Part shown: piece after piece, positions 43,830 through 54,170 of the stretch | How the letters are laid out: every line of letters starts with the position of its first letter | How positions within the stretch are numbered: position 1 is the stretch's first letter | Assembly: GCA_947846985.1 (NCBI GenBank) | Contig: CANTUZ010000025.1 | Span: forward strand, 18,164,100-18,228,099 | Source: Fratercula arctica | Lineage: Eukaryota > Chordata > Aves > Charadriiformes > Alcidae | Reading direction: 5' to 3' | DNA: 64,000 nt | The notes under the pieces: model-generated | Seen by the model: the letters and a program-made list of their open reading frames with translations, nothing else | Database searches by the model: none | What the model was told of the DNA's origin: nothing | Translations under genes and position numbers: made by a program

Positions 43830-44754
43830 ATCGGCACCAGTACAAGTTGCCCCGGAGACCAGAAGGAAAAAGAGGAGGTCAGTAAGTCCCTCTGTCCCTT
43901 GTGATAAAGACCAAGTAAAGCCAGATAGCAGGGGAGAGGACTCTTCTGATGATAAGGGAGAGGCTCCTGCCTCAGCCCAGGAGGAGGAATCAAATATAGA
44001 GGTAATCATTAAATCCTTCTCTATGAAGGATTTGCGAAATACGAGAAAGGATGTTGAGACACTTGATGGTGAGACACTTGTCTCCTGGTTGCTCCGGTGC
44101 TGGGATAATGGGGCTGATAGCATGGAGTTAGATGGTAGCAAAGCTAGGCAGTTAGGAAACCTGGCGAGAGAAGGCGGTATAGATAAAGCTCTTGGGAAAA
44201 AGTCACAGGCTCTCAGTCTCTGGAGGCGACTCATATCAGCTGTAAAGGGCAGATATCCTTTTAAGGATGATATTGAATGCCGCCCGAGGAAATGGACCAA
44301 CACAGAGAAAGGTATTAAGTACCTGAGAGAAATGGCTGTGAAAGAGGTGATTTATGGTGACTGGGAGGTGAATGTAGATCCTGATGAAATGCCATGCAGA
44401 CGATCTATGTTGCGAAAGTTTGTACAGAGTGCACCACCAATGTATTCCCATACTTTGTCAGTACTGATCTGGGGAGGAGCTGATGATAATTCACTAACTG
44501 TAAGTGAAGTGGCTAACAGAACGCGACAGTATGAAGACAGTCTCTCTCGTCCTCTCACTGTAGCAGCTGTGGAAAAACTGACTGATAAAACTGAGAAAAT
44601 TACTGAGAAAAATGAGAAACTGTTTGATAAACTCTTTGATAAACTATCTAGGATGGAGGAGAGATCTTATTCTTCCCCTGCACGGACCCGTGTTGCAGCC
44701 ATTAGAAGACCCCCTCCTACGAGATCGACTCAGAGGAAACAGAACACGCTATGA
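43810..44754 (+). pseudogene. ERVL-type gag
   Basis: Open in one frame from about 43810 (first ATG 44023) to a TGA at 44752-44754. The N-terminal part is basic then acidic (ETRRKKRRS, EDSSDD). From the ATG, residues 1-150 are the capsid-like core, with SWLLRCWDNGA at 21-31, ARQLGNLAREGGIDKALGK at 41-59 and SLWRRL at 65-70, typical of ERVL Gag as I recall it. Residues 180-213 form a Lys/Glu-rich heptad stretch. Gag would assemble the particle. The usual start is not clear because the 20-base duplication upstream shifts the frame; no zinc knuckle is seen before the stop. Confidence 0.85.
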
Positions 44755-44779
44755 GATATCCTGTGGCTATGGAGAGGAC

Positions 44780-45360
44780 ATGAGGCTAACAGTAGACTAT
44801 CGTGGCCTGAATGAGGTCACACCACCACTGAGTGCTGCTGTGCCAGACATGCTAGAACTCCAATATGAACTGGAGTCAAAGGCAGCTAAATGGTATGCTA
44901 CAACTGACATTGCTAATGCATTTTTCTCTATTCCTTTAGCAGCAGAGTGCAGGCCTCAGTTTGCTTTCACCTGGAGGGGTGTCCAGTACACCTGGAATCA
45001 TCTGCCCCAGGGGTGGAAGCACAGCCCTACTATTTGCCATGGACTGATCCAGACTGCACTGGAGAAGGGTGGAGCTCCAGAACACCTGCAATACATTGAT
45101 GACATCATTGTGTGGGGTAATAGAGCAGAAGAAGCTTTCAAGAAAGGTAAGAAAATAATCAAGATTCTTCTGAAAGCAGGTTTTGCTGTCAAAAGAGGTA
45201 AGGTCAAGGGACCTGCGCGAGACATCTAGTTCTTGGGAATTAAGTGGCAAGATGGTCATCGCCACATCCCAATGGATGTGATTGTGATTAACAAAATAAC
45301 AGCTGTGTCCCCACCTAGTAACAAAAAGGAAACACAAGCCTTCTTAGGTGTTGTGGGTGT
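44780..45360 (+). pseudogene. ERVL-type reverse transcriptase, partial
   Basis: Lies in the frame 44612-45229 and, after a TAG at 45227-45229, continues to about 45354. Within the 205-codon frame, residues 57-69 read MRLTVDYRGLNEV, motif A is TTDIANAFF (Asp99), motif B is LPQGWKHSP (131-139) and motif C is YIDD (161-164). The catalytic residues are therefore present, but the frame begins inside the domain. The protease and first fingers are missing between gag and here, and the match fades after FLGVVGV near 45355. The first ~50 codons of the open frame are gag sequence read out of frame. Confidence 0.9.
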
Positions 45361-45423
45361 TGTCCTGAGCAACGGCAAGCCTTTGAGCAAATTAAACAAG
45401 TCCATCTCTATACTGACTCATGG

Positions 45424-46540
45424 ATGGTGGCAAATGCTCTGTGGGGGTGGTTGAAGCAGAGTAACTGGCAGCGCAGAGGTAAACCCATCTGGGCTGCTGA
45501 ATTATGGCAAGATATTGCTGACTGGCTAGGAAAACTAATCGTAAAGGTACTTTACGTAGATGCCCACGTACCCATGAGTCGAGCCACTGAGGAACATCAA
45601 AACAATCAGCAAGTGGATCAGGCTGCTAAGATTTTCCAGACAGATTTGGACTGGGAACATAAAGGTGAACTGTTTTTAGCTCAGTGGGCCCATGATACCT
45701 CAGGTCATCAAGGAAGGGATGCAACATATAAATAGGCTCATGACCGAGGGGTGGATTTAACCATCGACGCTATTGCGCAGTTTATCCACGATTGTGAAAT
45801 GTGCTGAAATCAAGCAAGCTAAAAGGTTAAAACCTTTGTGATATGGGGGACGATGGCTGAAATATAAGTATGGGGAGGCCTGGCAAATTGACTACGTCAC
45901 ACTCCCTCAAACACATCAGGGTAAGCGCTATGTGCTTACAATGGTGGAAGCAAGCACCGGATGGTTGGAAACCTAAGCCGTACCCCATGCTAGTGCCCGG
46001 AATACCATCCTGGGCCTTGAAAGGCAAGTCTTGTGGCGACATGGTACTCCAGAAAGAATTGAGTCAGACAATGGGACTCATTTCAGAAACAGTCTTATAA
46101 GTACTTGGGCCAAAGAACATGGCATTGAGTGGGGATATCATATCCCCTATCATGCACCAGCTTCAGGGAAAATTGAGTGATACAATGGACTATTGAAAGC
46201 CACCCTGAAGGCAATGTGTGGTGGAACCTTTAAAAATTGGGACAAGCATTTAGCACAAGCTACCTGGTTAGTTAACACCAGGGGATCCATCAATCGAGCT
46301 GGTCCTGCTCAATCAGACCTTTTTCATACAGTAGAAGGGGATAAGGCCCCTGTGGTGCATGAAAGGAATATGTTGGGGAAAACTGTTTGGGTTTTTCCTG
46401 CCTCAGGCAAAGGCAAACCCATTGGTGGGACTGTTTTTGCTCAAGGACCTGGATGTACTTGGTGGGTGATGCTGGAGAATGGAGAAGTTCACTGTATACC
46501 TCAAGGAAATTTAACCCTTGGTGAGAATACTCAGTTCTGA
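45424..46540 (+). pseudogene. ERVL-type RNase H end and integrase
   Basis: The frame 45424-45735 holds the end of RNase H (VDAHVPMSRATEEHQ, NQQVDQAA) and the start of the integrase zinc finger (HDTSGHQGRDATY), then TAG. The catalytic core follows in another frame with stops at 45839 (TGA), 45974 (TAA) and 46178 (TGA). Its acidic residues are in one frame: Asp at 45890 (WQIDYVT), Asp at 46067 (ESDNGTH) and Glu at 46175 (SGKIE). That gives D-58-D-35-E, the canonical D,D35E spacing. The last part, 46193-46540, is an open 115-codon C-terminal segment (TWLVNTRGS, GPGCTWWVM). Integrase joins viral DNA to the host; this copy is inactivated. Confidence 0.92.
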
Positions 46541-46888
46541 GCTGTATGATGTTAATTGTTATATAATACTAACAGTGTTCAATAAATGTTTTTCAGGATA
46601 ACATAATGGTGATGAAACCTGAGCTAGCTTCATGAAGTGGTGTCCAGCAAACTCTTCAGGATGGACATGCTACCTGTGGGCATGGACCACAATGAATTTC
46701 ATACCATCTTTTCTGCCCTGAGAGTCTGCTATGATAGATGAAAACCTGCAATTATGAACTAAATGAACTTAATGAATTTTGGTGTATAAAGATAAATCGT
46801 ATGTGAGAGATGTATGTATATATATATGTGTGTATATTTGATGGATAAGAAGTGACAGTAATCTGAGCACAACACAAATGGCATGGAA
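46541..46888 (+). other. ERVL-type 3' untranslated segment
   Basis: Non-coding sequence between the integrase stop and the LTR remnant. It includes an AATAAA at 46580-46585 and a TA-rich tract at 46813-46834. There is no env. The polypurine tract expected just before the LTR is absent, consistent with the deletion that removed most of the 3' LTR. Confidence 0.6.
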
Positions 46889-47000
46889 TTCTTTTTCTAA
46901 ACTCGTAAATCTCCTTATCTCTTCTTCTCCTCTCTTTGGAGGGGGGGGGGGGCAGGGCCATCTGTCATTCTGATTGGCCAATCCAGCCAAAACCACGACA
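46889..47000 (+). mobile_element. Truncated 3' LTR of ERVL-type provirus
   Basis: Only the last ~112 bases of the LTR remain (CTAAACTCGTAAATCTCC to AACCACGACA). They align with 43108-43218 of the 5' LTR. TATA box, R region and polyadenylation signal are gone. The GGAAC duplication at 47001-47005 follows directly. Confidence 0.93.
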
Positions 47001-47069
47001 GGAACTAATTGTCTCATTAAAGTTAAGACACAGAGGGAATGCCATCCTATGTAACCCTTCCAAACATCA

Positions 47070-47560
47070 CTAGTGCCATAACTGGGATACTGTGTCCAGC
47101 CCTCTACATAACATGTACAAAACACTTTAACAAAGGCAGGGTTGGGGGGAATCCAGAAAAAAACTGCAAGCTTGACCTGAAGTTGGTGAAAATAAAATGC
47201 CTTTTGGTGAGACCAAGGAAATTCCCCTTCTCAGTCTTACCCAAGGAAAGGTTAAGGTTTGATTTGATCAATCTGAAAGAATCTACAAAAGAGAAGATAA
47301 CTGACAGTCAGCTTTTTAATCTAGGAAAGGGAAAACACAATGAGTTTCAAAGGTTCACGGTAGAAGATAAATTCAAACTACAAATTGCTTCACATTTTTA
47401 ACACTGAAAGTTATAAACCACTGGGACATTTTATCTTAGAGCATGATGGATTGACTTTTGCTTGAGGTCTTAAATCAAGACTAAATGCTTTTATAAATAG
47501 ATATCTAGCAGCTTAACCAGATGTTATATACTTCACAAAGTAATAACTAGGTGAAATTGC
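47070..47560 (+). mobile_element. Very old CR1 LINE 3' fragment
   Basis: Blocks follow the order of the 3' end of old amniote CR1: AACTGGGATACTGTGTCCAG, TTTGATTTGATCAATCTG, AGCTTTTTAATCTAGG, ACATTTTTAACACTGAAAG, AACCACTGGGACATTTTATC and GTCTTAAATCAAGACTAAATGC. The frame is not preserved. It is a different and much older class than the CR1 pieces with ATTCTATG tails. The start is uncertain by tens of bases. Confidence 0.72.
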
Positions 47561-48912
47561 TTTGTGTGTGCTATGTGGGAAGTCGCATACTGTCCTCACA
47601 ATGGTCTGCATTAGTTTCATGTATTAGTATTATAATTGTGCTTTGGTAAGCACCAAGACCTGCAGATACCCTGCTTAGGTTTTGTGGCAGATACAGTTTC
47701 AGATATGAGAATGGAGTAGGAATGGTTGGAAATCATATAACCAGGCACAGCTCACATACCCAAACAGGAGTGCATGAGATGAACAGGGAAGGATTACAGA
47801 TTCCTTGGGAGAGATTGTGGCAGGAAGCCAGTTGCCAGAAAGTTTATCCATCCTGAAATGTGGTCCCTTCCCACATGTAAGAGACATCTGGGAAACAAGG
47901 TAGGATAGCATAACATAGTAACTTACGCAGACAGAGCAACCCTTCCTCCTCCTCCTCCTGGTTTACCCAGAAGCGTGAGCCAGGGACTCACCAAGCACTA
48001 GAGATTACCTACCTGTCCGTCCCCAATCTGAGCAAGTCCCACCACATGCACACACTGAAGTACGAGAGCTTAATTTTGTAAAATCAGGCTCTTGGTGCTA
48101 AGATGCTGGATTTCAATCCTATATTGTGATTCAGGAGACAGAAGCATAAAAGAAGCCCAAAGCAACAGTTAGATACAATTTTTTTTTGGTCACCTAACTA
48201 TAAACTTGAGAATTAAGATTACAAGCCATTTTTTACAGACACTTGTTTGTTTAACTGAAGTTTTAGAAAGACTGCTTTCTTATGTTTAGATAACTGCATC
48301 AAGGGCTCCTGCATTTCACTGAAAGGGTGATGAGTATTTTTCTTTCCATCTTAATTAAATTTAAATTCCATTTACAAGATGGCAGATACTCCATTTCTTG
48401 TTCCAGCTGAGATCTCTCATGATGTTTACATCCCACCTTTGGGGATGCTGTTATGCCTGATAATTTTTTTCTGGGAAAGATATAAATAGTGTGCGCATTC
48501 AGGGTATTCTTTCTGAGTTTATATTATCTGTGTGGATAATGCTAGAAATGTAGGGAGTACTTAACCTGTGTACTGAGGTCTGAAGTGGGATTTCATTTCA
48601 CAGAGGACTTACGAATGTCTTCCATGCTGTGCTGAATTTCACTCCCAAAGGTCTTGTGGACAAGAACTAGCCAGAATTATTTTGCTAGTGTGTTTTTCAT
48701 GAACTAGAGAAAATTTGTTGAAATTAGTATGTCTGTGGGATGTGGGGATGTGGGTACCTGTGTGGAGGGGGGAGGTACATATATCTCCTCAACCCAGATT
48801 GCCTCAGGAAGGCTTCTCGGTTCTAGCAGGGACTCTCCCAGCAGTGACTATATAGCTTCAGTTTCTCCCCTTGTTCCCTTCCTGACATACCCCAAAGGAT
48901 CATATTCCAGTG

Positions 48913-48947
48913 TGTCCTGGTTCAAGGTAAAACAGAACCAATTTTCT
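48913..48947 (+). mobile_element. Short ERVL-type LTR 5'-end fragment
   Basis: TGTCCTGGTTCAAGGTAAAACAGAACCAATTTTCT matches the first ~35 bases of the LTRs at 42468 and 17465, then the match stops. It could be the stub of a deleted LTR. Confidence 0.75.
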
Positions 48948-48951
48948 CTTC

Positions 48952-48971
48952 TGTTCTGTTCAAACAGAACA
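48952..48971. repeat. 9-base inverted repeat
   Basis: TGTTCTGTT, spacer CA, AACAGAACA: perfect arms immediately after the LTR stub. It also contains the half-sites TGTTCT and AGAACA in everted arrangement. Confidence 0.85.
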
Positions 48972-50311
48972 TAATGCATTTCAAAATGTTTCTTAAGAAT
49001 GTAATCTTTTACCTGCTTGCCAGCTCCCTGGCTAAAGATAAGGGTGAGAAGAACAGTGTTTCACCAAGTCATTTCCCACCGCTGCACTATCGCTTTTTTC
49101 CAAAGTATATTTGATCCCAATTCCCACTCGGTCTGTGTGTGTTGCAAGCAGCATTTCTAATATTTGGAAAACCTTTACCAACTGGTTGTTTAAATATGGA
49201 ACAAGGGGGTTACTTTTCCCTCTCCTCATCACTCAGTGCCTTTCAGCCTGTGCTGGTCTGTGGTGGCTATGCTGGGTCAGCGCAATGCTTTTCTGCCCCA
49301 ATAAATTATTTGGGTGCTGTGAAGTTTTCCTGCAGAGGCCCATTTTCTCACTTTCACATCATATTAGGTAGTCCTCTTTATAGTGCATTTTCTCAGCTCC
49401 TTTGTTATACAGACTCTCTCTACTGCATGAAGTGATGACTTGGCAAGTCCTAGGAAGTCTGAGCAGACAGTTCTTTTTGTTTAACTTCTCTAAAACATTC
49501 TTCATAATGAAACCTCGCTCAGTCCTTGGTAATTTTTTGGCCCTTTTTCTGACCTCCTTTCAAAGATATCCACACCTTTAGAAATGTCCAGAAGAAAACA
49601 CTTTGTTTAATTACCAGAGCATCCCTCTCTGTCTCTCTAACACACGCTCACCCCCAACACCCACCAACATCCATTTTAACACTTCCTATAACTTCTTGTT
49701 CTCAGAGCTTCTGTCCTCATGCAAAGCACAGACTGTTCTTGGCTCCTTCTTCTAGAAAGAAGAGAAGCTTTTTTACAAAGATAATATGTTTTATTAGACT
49801 AGCAGTTATAAATGGAAAAATGGACAAGCTCTCAGACATGTACCTCCTGTATCCCCCAGATCATAACATTGAAAAGAACATCTGTGATAGCTCTCTGACT
49901 ACAGGAGTGAAAATATTTGACCACAGTATGCTACAAAATGACTACATAAACACGGAAAAAAAAGGTGATTATGCCTTCTTCTTGGAGTTCTCCCTAGCTT
50001 GCATTTTTACACCTCACTTCTTTTTATTATTCTTTCTTTTAAATGAGCAAATTCAGTTTTTCTAATCACTCTTCTTTATGAGGGTTTCTTTTGTTTTATT
50101 TTGTTTTATTCCATGCTTCTAATCATTTTGGCATAAGGAGACAGAATCCCAGCCTTAAGGCAAATTCTGTTTCCTCAGCATGGCTTACAAATTTTGCACA
50201 TAAACATTTCTGCAGCAGGGATTTATTCCACCTAAAAAAACCCCTAAAATATATCAGAGATTAATGAGATATGCAGTGGGTTTTATGTGGTTTCATACAA
50301 CTTGTTGATTG

Positions 50312-50335
50312 ATTTATTTATTTATTTATTTATTA
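50312..50335 (+). repeat. (TTTA)n microsatellite
   Basis: About six uninterrupted units of ATTT/TTTA. Confidence 0.9.
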
Positions 50336-51518
50336 GGGAATATAATTTTAAAGGCTTTTAGAATTCACAGTATCTCTCTTCGTGAAGGCAAGCCTACATT
50401 TTCCACAGATGCTTTCTTTTTTTAGCCTTTATAGCAGTTTAATTGGCAAAATAACAGTACCAGAAAAAGAATTAGTGAAATGCCCTCCTCTGGTATTTTC
50501 CTCCTCCTCCTTTTTTCTCCACTGATTTTTTTTTTTTTCTTCTTCCTTTATTGATCTTTAGAATCCAATTTCAAATCTCTGGTGAAGTTCATAAAATTGG
50601 GGGAAGGAGAAAAAGTTATATAGCACATCCCTTAAAATGGTCTATAGTCTCTGGAATTGGTATTAACCTTATGAATCTATTTCAGTTTATCACATTGGAT
50701 TGAGTAGTCTCTAATAATTGTCTTAAGTGTCTTGATATCCCTCTTTACCACGTTCATTGTCCCCTGCTTTGGTAGCACAGGAAAGCTATTCAATTGCTCT
50801 CTCACACCTGGACAATTTTCAGATGTCAATGTTATACAATATTTTGAACAAATAACCTGGACTGGATGGCACAGCAGAGCAAATCTTCAAAAGCCTGCAA
50901 ACGCTGCTCTGCCACTGACCAGGTGTTAAGCATCAGTAGGTTTGGCAATGCCTTTTAAAAATGAACTACACGTCCCTCTGGGGTCTACTAGGGTTATTCT
51001 CCTGCTTTTGTTGAGTGCAACAGCTTTCTAGTCGCCAAACTAGGTGGTAGCCTGAGGTAGAACACTTTCCACCACTATAGGGGAAATCATGCCAATGTCA
51101 CAAAAAAAAACCCTCAAACCAAGGAAAAGAGGGATAGTGAGCAGGCATATAGACATTAGAGCATCTAAGAGGTACTGAGCAGGAAAGGGAACAGCTGCCA
51201 AAAATGCAAGATTCTGATTTTCAGCTTCTTTGGCCAGGAGTCTGTGTTTATTCTAGTAAAAACATAATTCAAGCGATGTAACACAAGGTTTTTGTTTGGC
51301 TCATATTAAAAACAAAAAAAAAAAAACCCAACCCATGGCTATATAAGGTAAACAAGGGAGAGCATGCTGCGAAATAGGGGATAGAAAAAGCAGATGTGGA
51401 TTTGTGGCTCTACCTGAAGGAACAGACTGTGCAGAAATTCACTGTTTCACCCAAGGGAACGGCCGATGCCTCTCTTCCACCCTAAATTCAAGAGAGGAAA
51501 GAGCTAAAGGAGGTTTAT

Positions 51519-51588
51519 AACTGATTTTAATCAACACCTTCACCAACGTGTTTAGTTGATGAAGGTGTTGATGTTTCTGCCTTCAGTT
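51519..51588. repeat. Near-perfect hairpin
   Basis: Inner arms at 51530-51547 and 51555-51572 pair at 17 of 18 positions around a 7-base loop. A further 6-base pairing (AACTGA at 51519-51524 with TCAGTT at 51583-51588) encloses an internal loop of 5 and 10 bases. The total of 70 bases is like a microRNA precursor in size, but the large asymmetric internal loop is atypical. Confidence 0.8.
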
Positions 51589-51762
51589 TTCTGTGTTTTG
51601 CTATTGACAAAAGGTAGCTCGGTATCCAATTCCTGCAGAAGGTCAGTAGGGACTCAGTGGATAACTCCCTTGAAAACCTCACACTGCTACTTCCTCCTCA
51701 CTGCCGTTTACCCAGAGAAAATCTATGCACTCATAAATAAATACATGCAAAACATCTTCTAG
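51559..51762 (+). CDS. Hypothetical small secreted-like frame
   Basis: A 67-codon frame from ATG 51559. Residues 1-18 (MKVLMFLPSVFCVLLLTK) have the layout of a signal peptide: a basic start, a hydrophobic core, then small polar residues (GSSVS). The rest has three Cys and no motif that I recognise. A possible splice donor, AAAG|GTAGCT, lies just after the hydrophobic core at about 51612, so this might be a first exon instead of a complete gene. The ATG lies in the right arm of the hairpin above. In unique AT-rich DNA such frames also occur by chance; I rate a real gene as unlikely without transcript support. Confidence 0.15.
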   Translation: MKVLMFLPSVFCVLLLTKGSSVSNSCRRSVGTQWITPLKTSHCYFLLTAVYPEKIYALINKYMQNIF

Positions 51763-54024
51763 ATTTGTATTCTCTGATTCCCTACCAAAAAAATAAAAGG
51801 TCAAATTTTGAAAAATAACACATGCCATGAACTTGAGCCCAATTTAGCACAGATGAAGGGCTGCGCTTGTTTGAAATTATCAACTTTTGGAGTAGGAATG
51901 GTAATGGTCACTGCAAACAGCCACTTTCCATTTTACGATGTAGATTACATTTTGCATCTCAGCTTCCATAGTAAATAAAAAATACTGTAGTTAAATATAT
52001 GACTCATCTTTAGAGCCGAAGGTCATATAGGACTTGGGATTGAATACAGAGGAGGTGGAAGGCTGTTTTACACAGCACTGGGACAAAATTAGGGATTCAT
52101 CTTTAATATTTCCTCGTTTGTGCTTAGTGCATTTATTTCCCAGTTTCCCTAAGCTTTGATAATTTCTTCTGATACTGAGTACTTAGAAAAATACTTTGTT
52201 TTGCATATCTGATTTTTTCAGGTTTCAGTGTCAGAAAATTAAAGAACCTACAGTATAAAGTATTATGCATTTAAGCAAGCTATGTTATTCCCTGTGAGCA
52301 TTTTCCTCAGAAATAAAAAGGAAGAAGAAAGAAAGGCTCAAATAAATGCTTAGATTTCACTTTACAGCAGCAAGAAGGAATTTTATATTATATTAAATGG
52401 TCTGTGCTGTTGATGCCAAGAAAATCAACCTAGGTTTTGAATGAAATTATTGCATTATGAGGTACTGGGATAATTTTGTGTGGAAAAAGGCAACACGATT
52501 TTATTCATAATAATAGTTGGCATTCATATTTTTTGTGTAAAATTCTCAAAGCATTTTGAAAACACAAAGACCTCAGTTGTGCCATTAAAGAACAGCACTA
52601 ATTACTGATCTTTGTAAAATTGCATCTTGGTGGGAAGTCCAGGATGGAGCCTGCTTCAGAAAGGACCATCTTTATTGAAAGACATACACTTGGAAGGGAA
52701 GTTTTCAAATTGCTAGTGCCTGAAGGAGTAACAGGATATCACAGACTCCTTCGCTAACTGCTAGAAAATTCCTTTAGACAAGTGAAAAATAAACAGTGTA
52801 AAATCTAACCCTTGAAAACAATTGAGTCTGATTATTGTTTCATACAAAATGTAATATCTTTGACACAATAATTCATTCAGCATGCCATATGCCAGTGTCC
52901 TCAGCATTCAGCTGCATTGTGAACAAAATGAACTTGTTTTTCTGGTCCATATCAGACAATAGGAACTTGACCCTTGGGTCATTTGTATATAAGGCTGTTA
53001 GCAAAAGCGCAAGTTTCCCGGGCTATTTCCCAGCATATATTTACTATATTCAGGCAAAATTGTACAGAATTTGGGGATACTACGTTTGAATTATTTGTCC
53101 ACACCCTTTCATACCTATTCCCTTATTGCTGAAGTCAATACTGATCTCTGAAACCAGTTAAGAAATTCTTGTGAATAAAAAGATGATGATGATGGATGCT
53201 TGATACACACCTTTGAAAAGAAGAACAAAGAGATGTACTGGCAGAAGTGAAGTATCTCTTAACTCATTATTTCATTTGGGACCTGTAGAGGTACCAAGCT
53301 ACTCAGTGAACAAAAGGGGTCGTGCAGCCCCTGAGGACCCTTGAGCTTGGCTAGCAGGGAGTCCTGGGAAGGCACAGGTTTTCCCTATCTAGACTTCACT
53401 TGTCAGCCAACAGGGAGGGAGGGAAGCAAGAGGGAAGAGCTGCTGTGACACAAGAAGCAAGTATATACAATCTACAGACTGTAAAGCGATCACTATTTAG
53501 TTTGTGTCACTTCCCATTCTCATTATGTTCTTTGTCAAGAGAATGGATTTATGTGCTGCCATTTTCTGCACTCATTACGGTGTTTGTCAAGTTAATGAAT
53601 AGTCTGAGGATTCAAATTTCCAATACTGAGGAGTGAGTTATGGCACATGAATTAAAATAACTCTTCCTCTTGCCCAGGTTCTGCATCCCAAACCAAGAGA
53701 CATTTGCTCTATTTCTCATGCAAGATACCAAAAGTAGTAGTAGGACAAGTTGCACTGAAAATTCCTGACTAGGTCAGGGAGTGGAAGCTCACACTTCTGT
53801 AATATACTAGGCTTTAAACTTCCAGCGCCTCATTTTCACAGCAAAGCCAGGACAGAAAATGGCATGAAATTAATTGATAACACTTATTATAAGTGACAAA
53901 TGGTTATTAATTTCTTTGATATTCCTTACAAAAGTATTAATCGTGGCAAGCTCTTTTGGAATTAGTGTGACTGTTAATATGTGATTCCAGAGGAATTCTG
54001 GTATAATTTAGCATTAATTAATGT

Positions 54025-54170
54025 CATAGAATCACAGAATGGTTCGGGTTAGAAGGGACCTTAAAAATCATCTAGTTCCAACCCCCCTGCCATGGGCAGG
54101 GACACCTCCCACTAGACCAGGTTGCTCAAAGTCCAATCCAGCCTGGTGTCGAACACTTCCAGGGATGGGG
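54025..54170 (-). mobile_element. CR1 LINE tail fragment, type A
   Basis: The minus strand holds the last ORF2 codons (CCATCCCTGGAAGTGTTC region) and the GGGAGGTGTCCCTGCCCATGG tail, ending in an ATTCTATG-type end at 54025. It is truncated after about 146 bases. Confidence 0.93.

Larger units (their letters stand above)
42468..47000 (+). mobile_element. ERVL-type provirus, broken
   Basis: It is bracketed by a perfect 5-base duplication GGAAC (42463-42467 and 47001-47005). Order: 5' LTR, tRNA-Lys-type primer site, hydrophobic frame, gag, reverse transcriptase, RNase H end, integrase, 3' UTR, and a 3' LTR reduced to about 112 bases. There is no env, as usual for ERVL. Protease, the end of reverse transcriptase and the start of RNase H are missing. 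Frameshifts and stops occur throughout. By hand, the surviving 3' LTR end differs from the 5' LTR at about nine of ~95 bases outside a G-run, so the insertion is not recent. Confidence 0.93.
47561..54024. other. Long unique stretch with small repeats
   Basis: No gene recognised over 6.4 kb apart from the weak candidate at 51559-51762. Contains a (CCT)n run near 47946-47960, polypyrimidine runs near 50520-50540 and an A-rich run near 51308-51326. Frames of up to 108 codons (49739-50065) have no domain I know. Confidence 0.5.
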
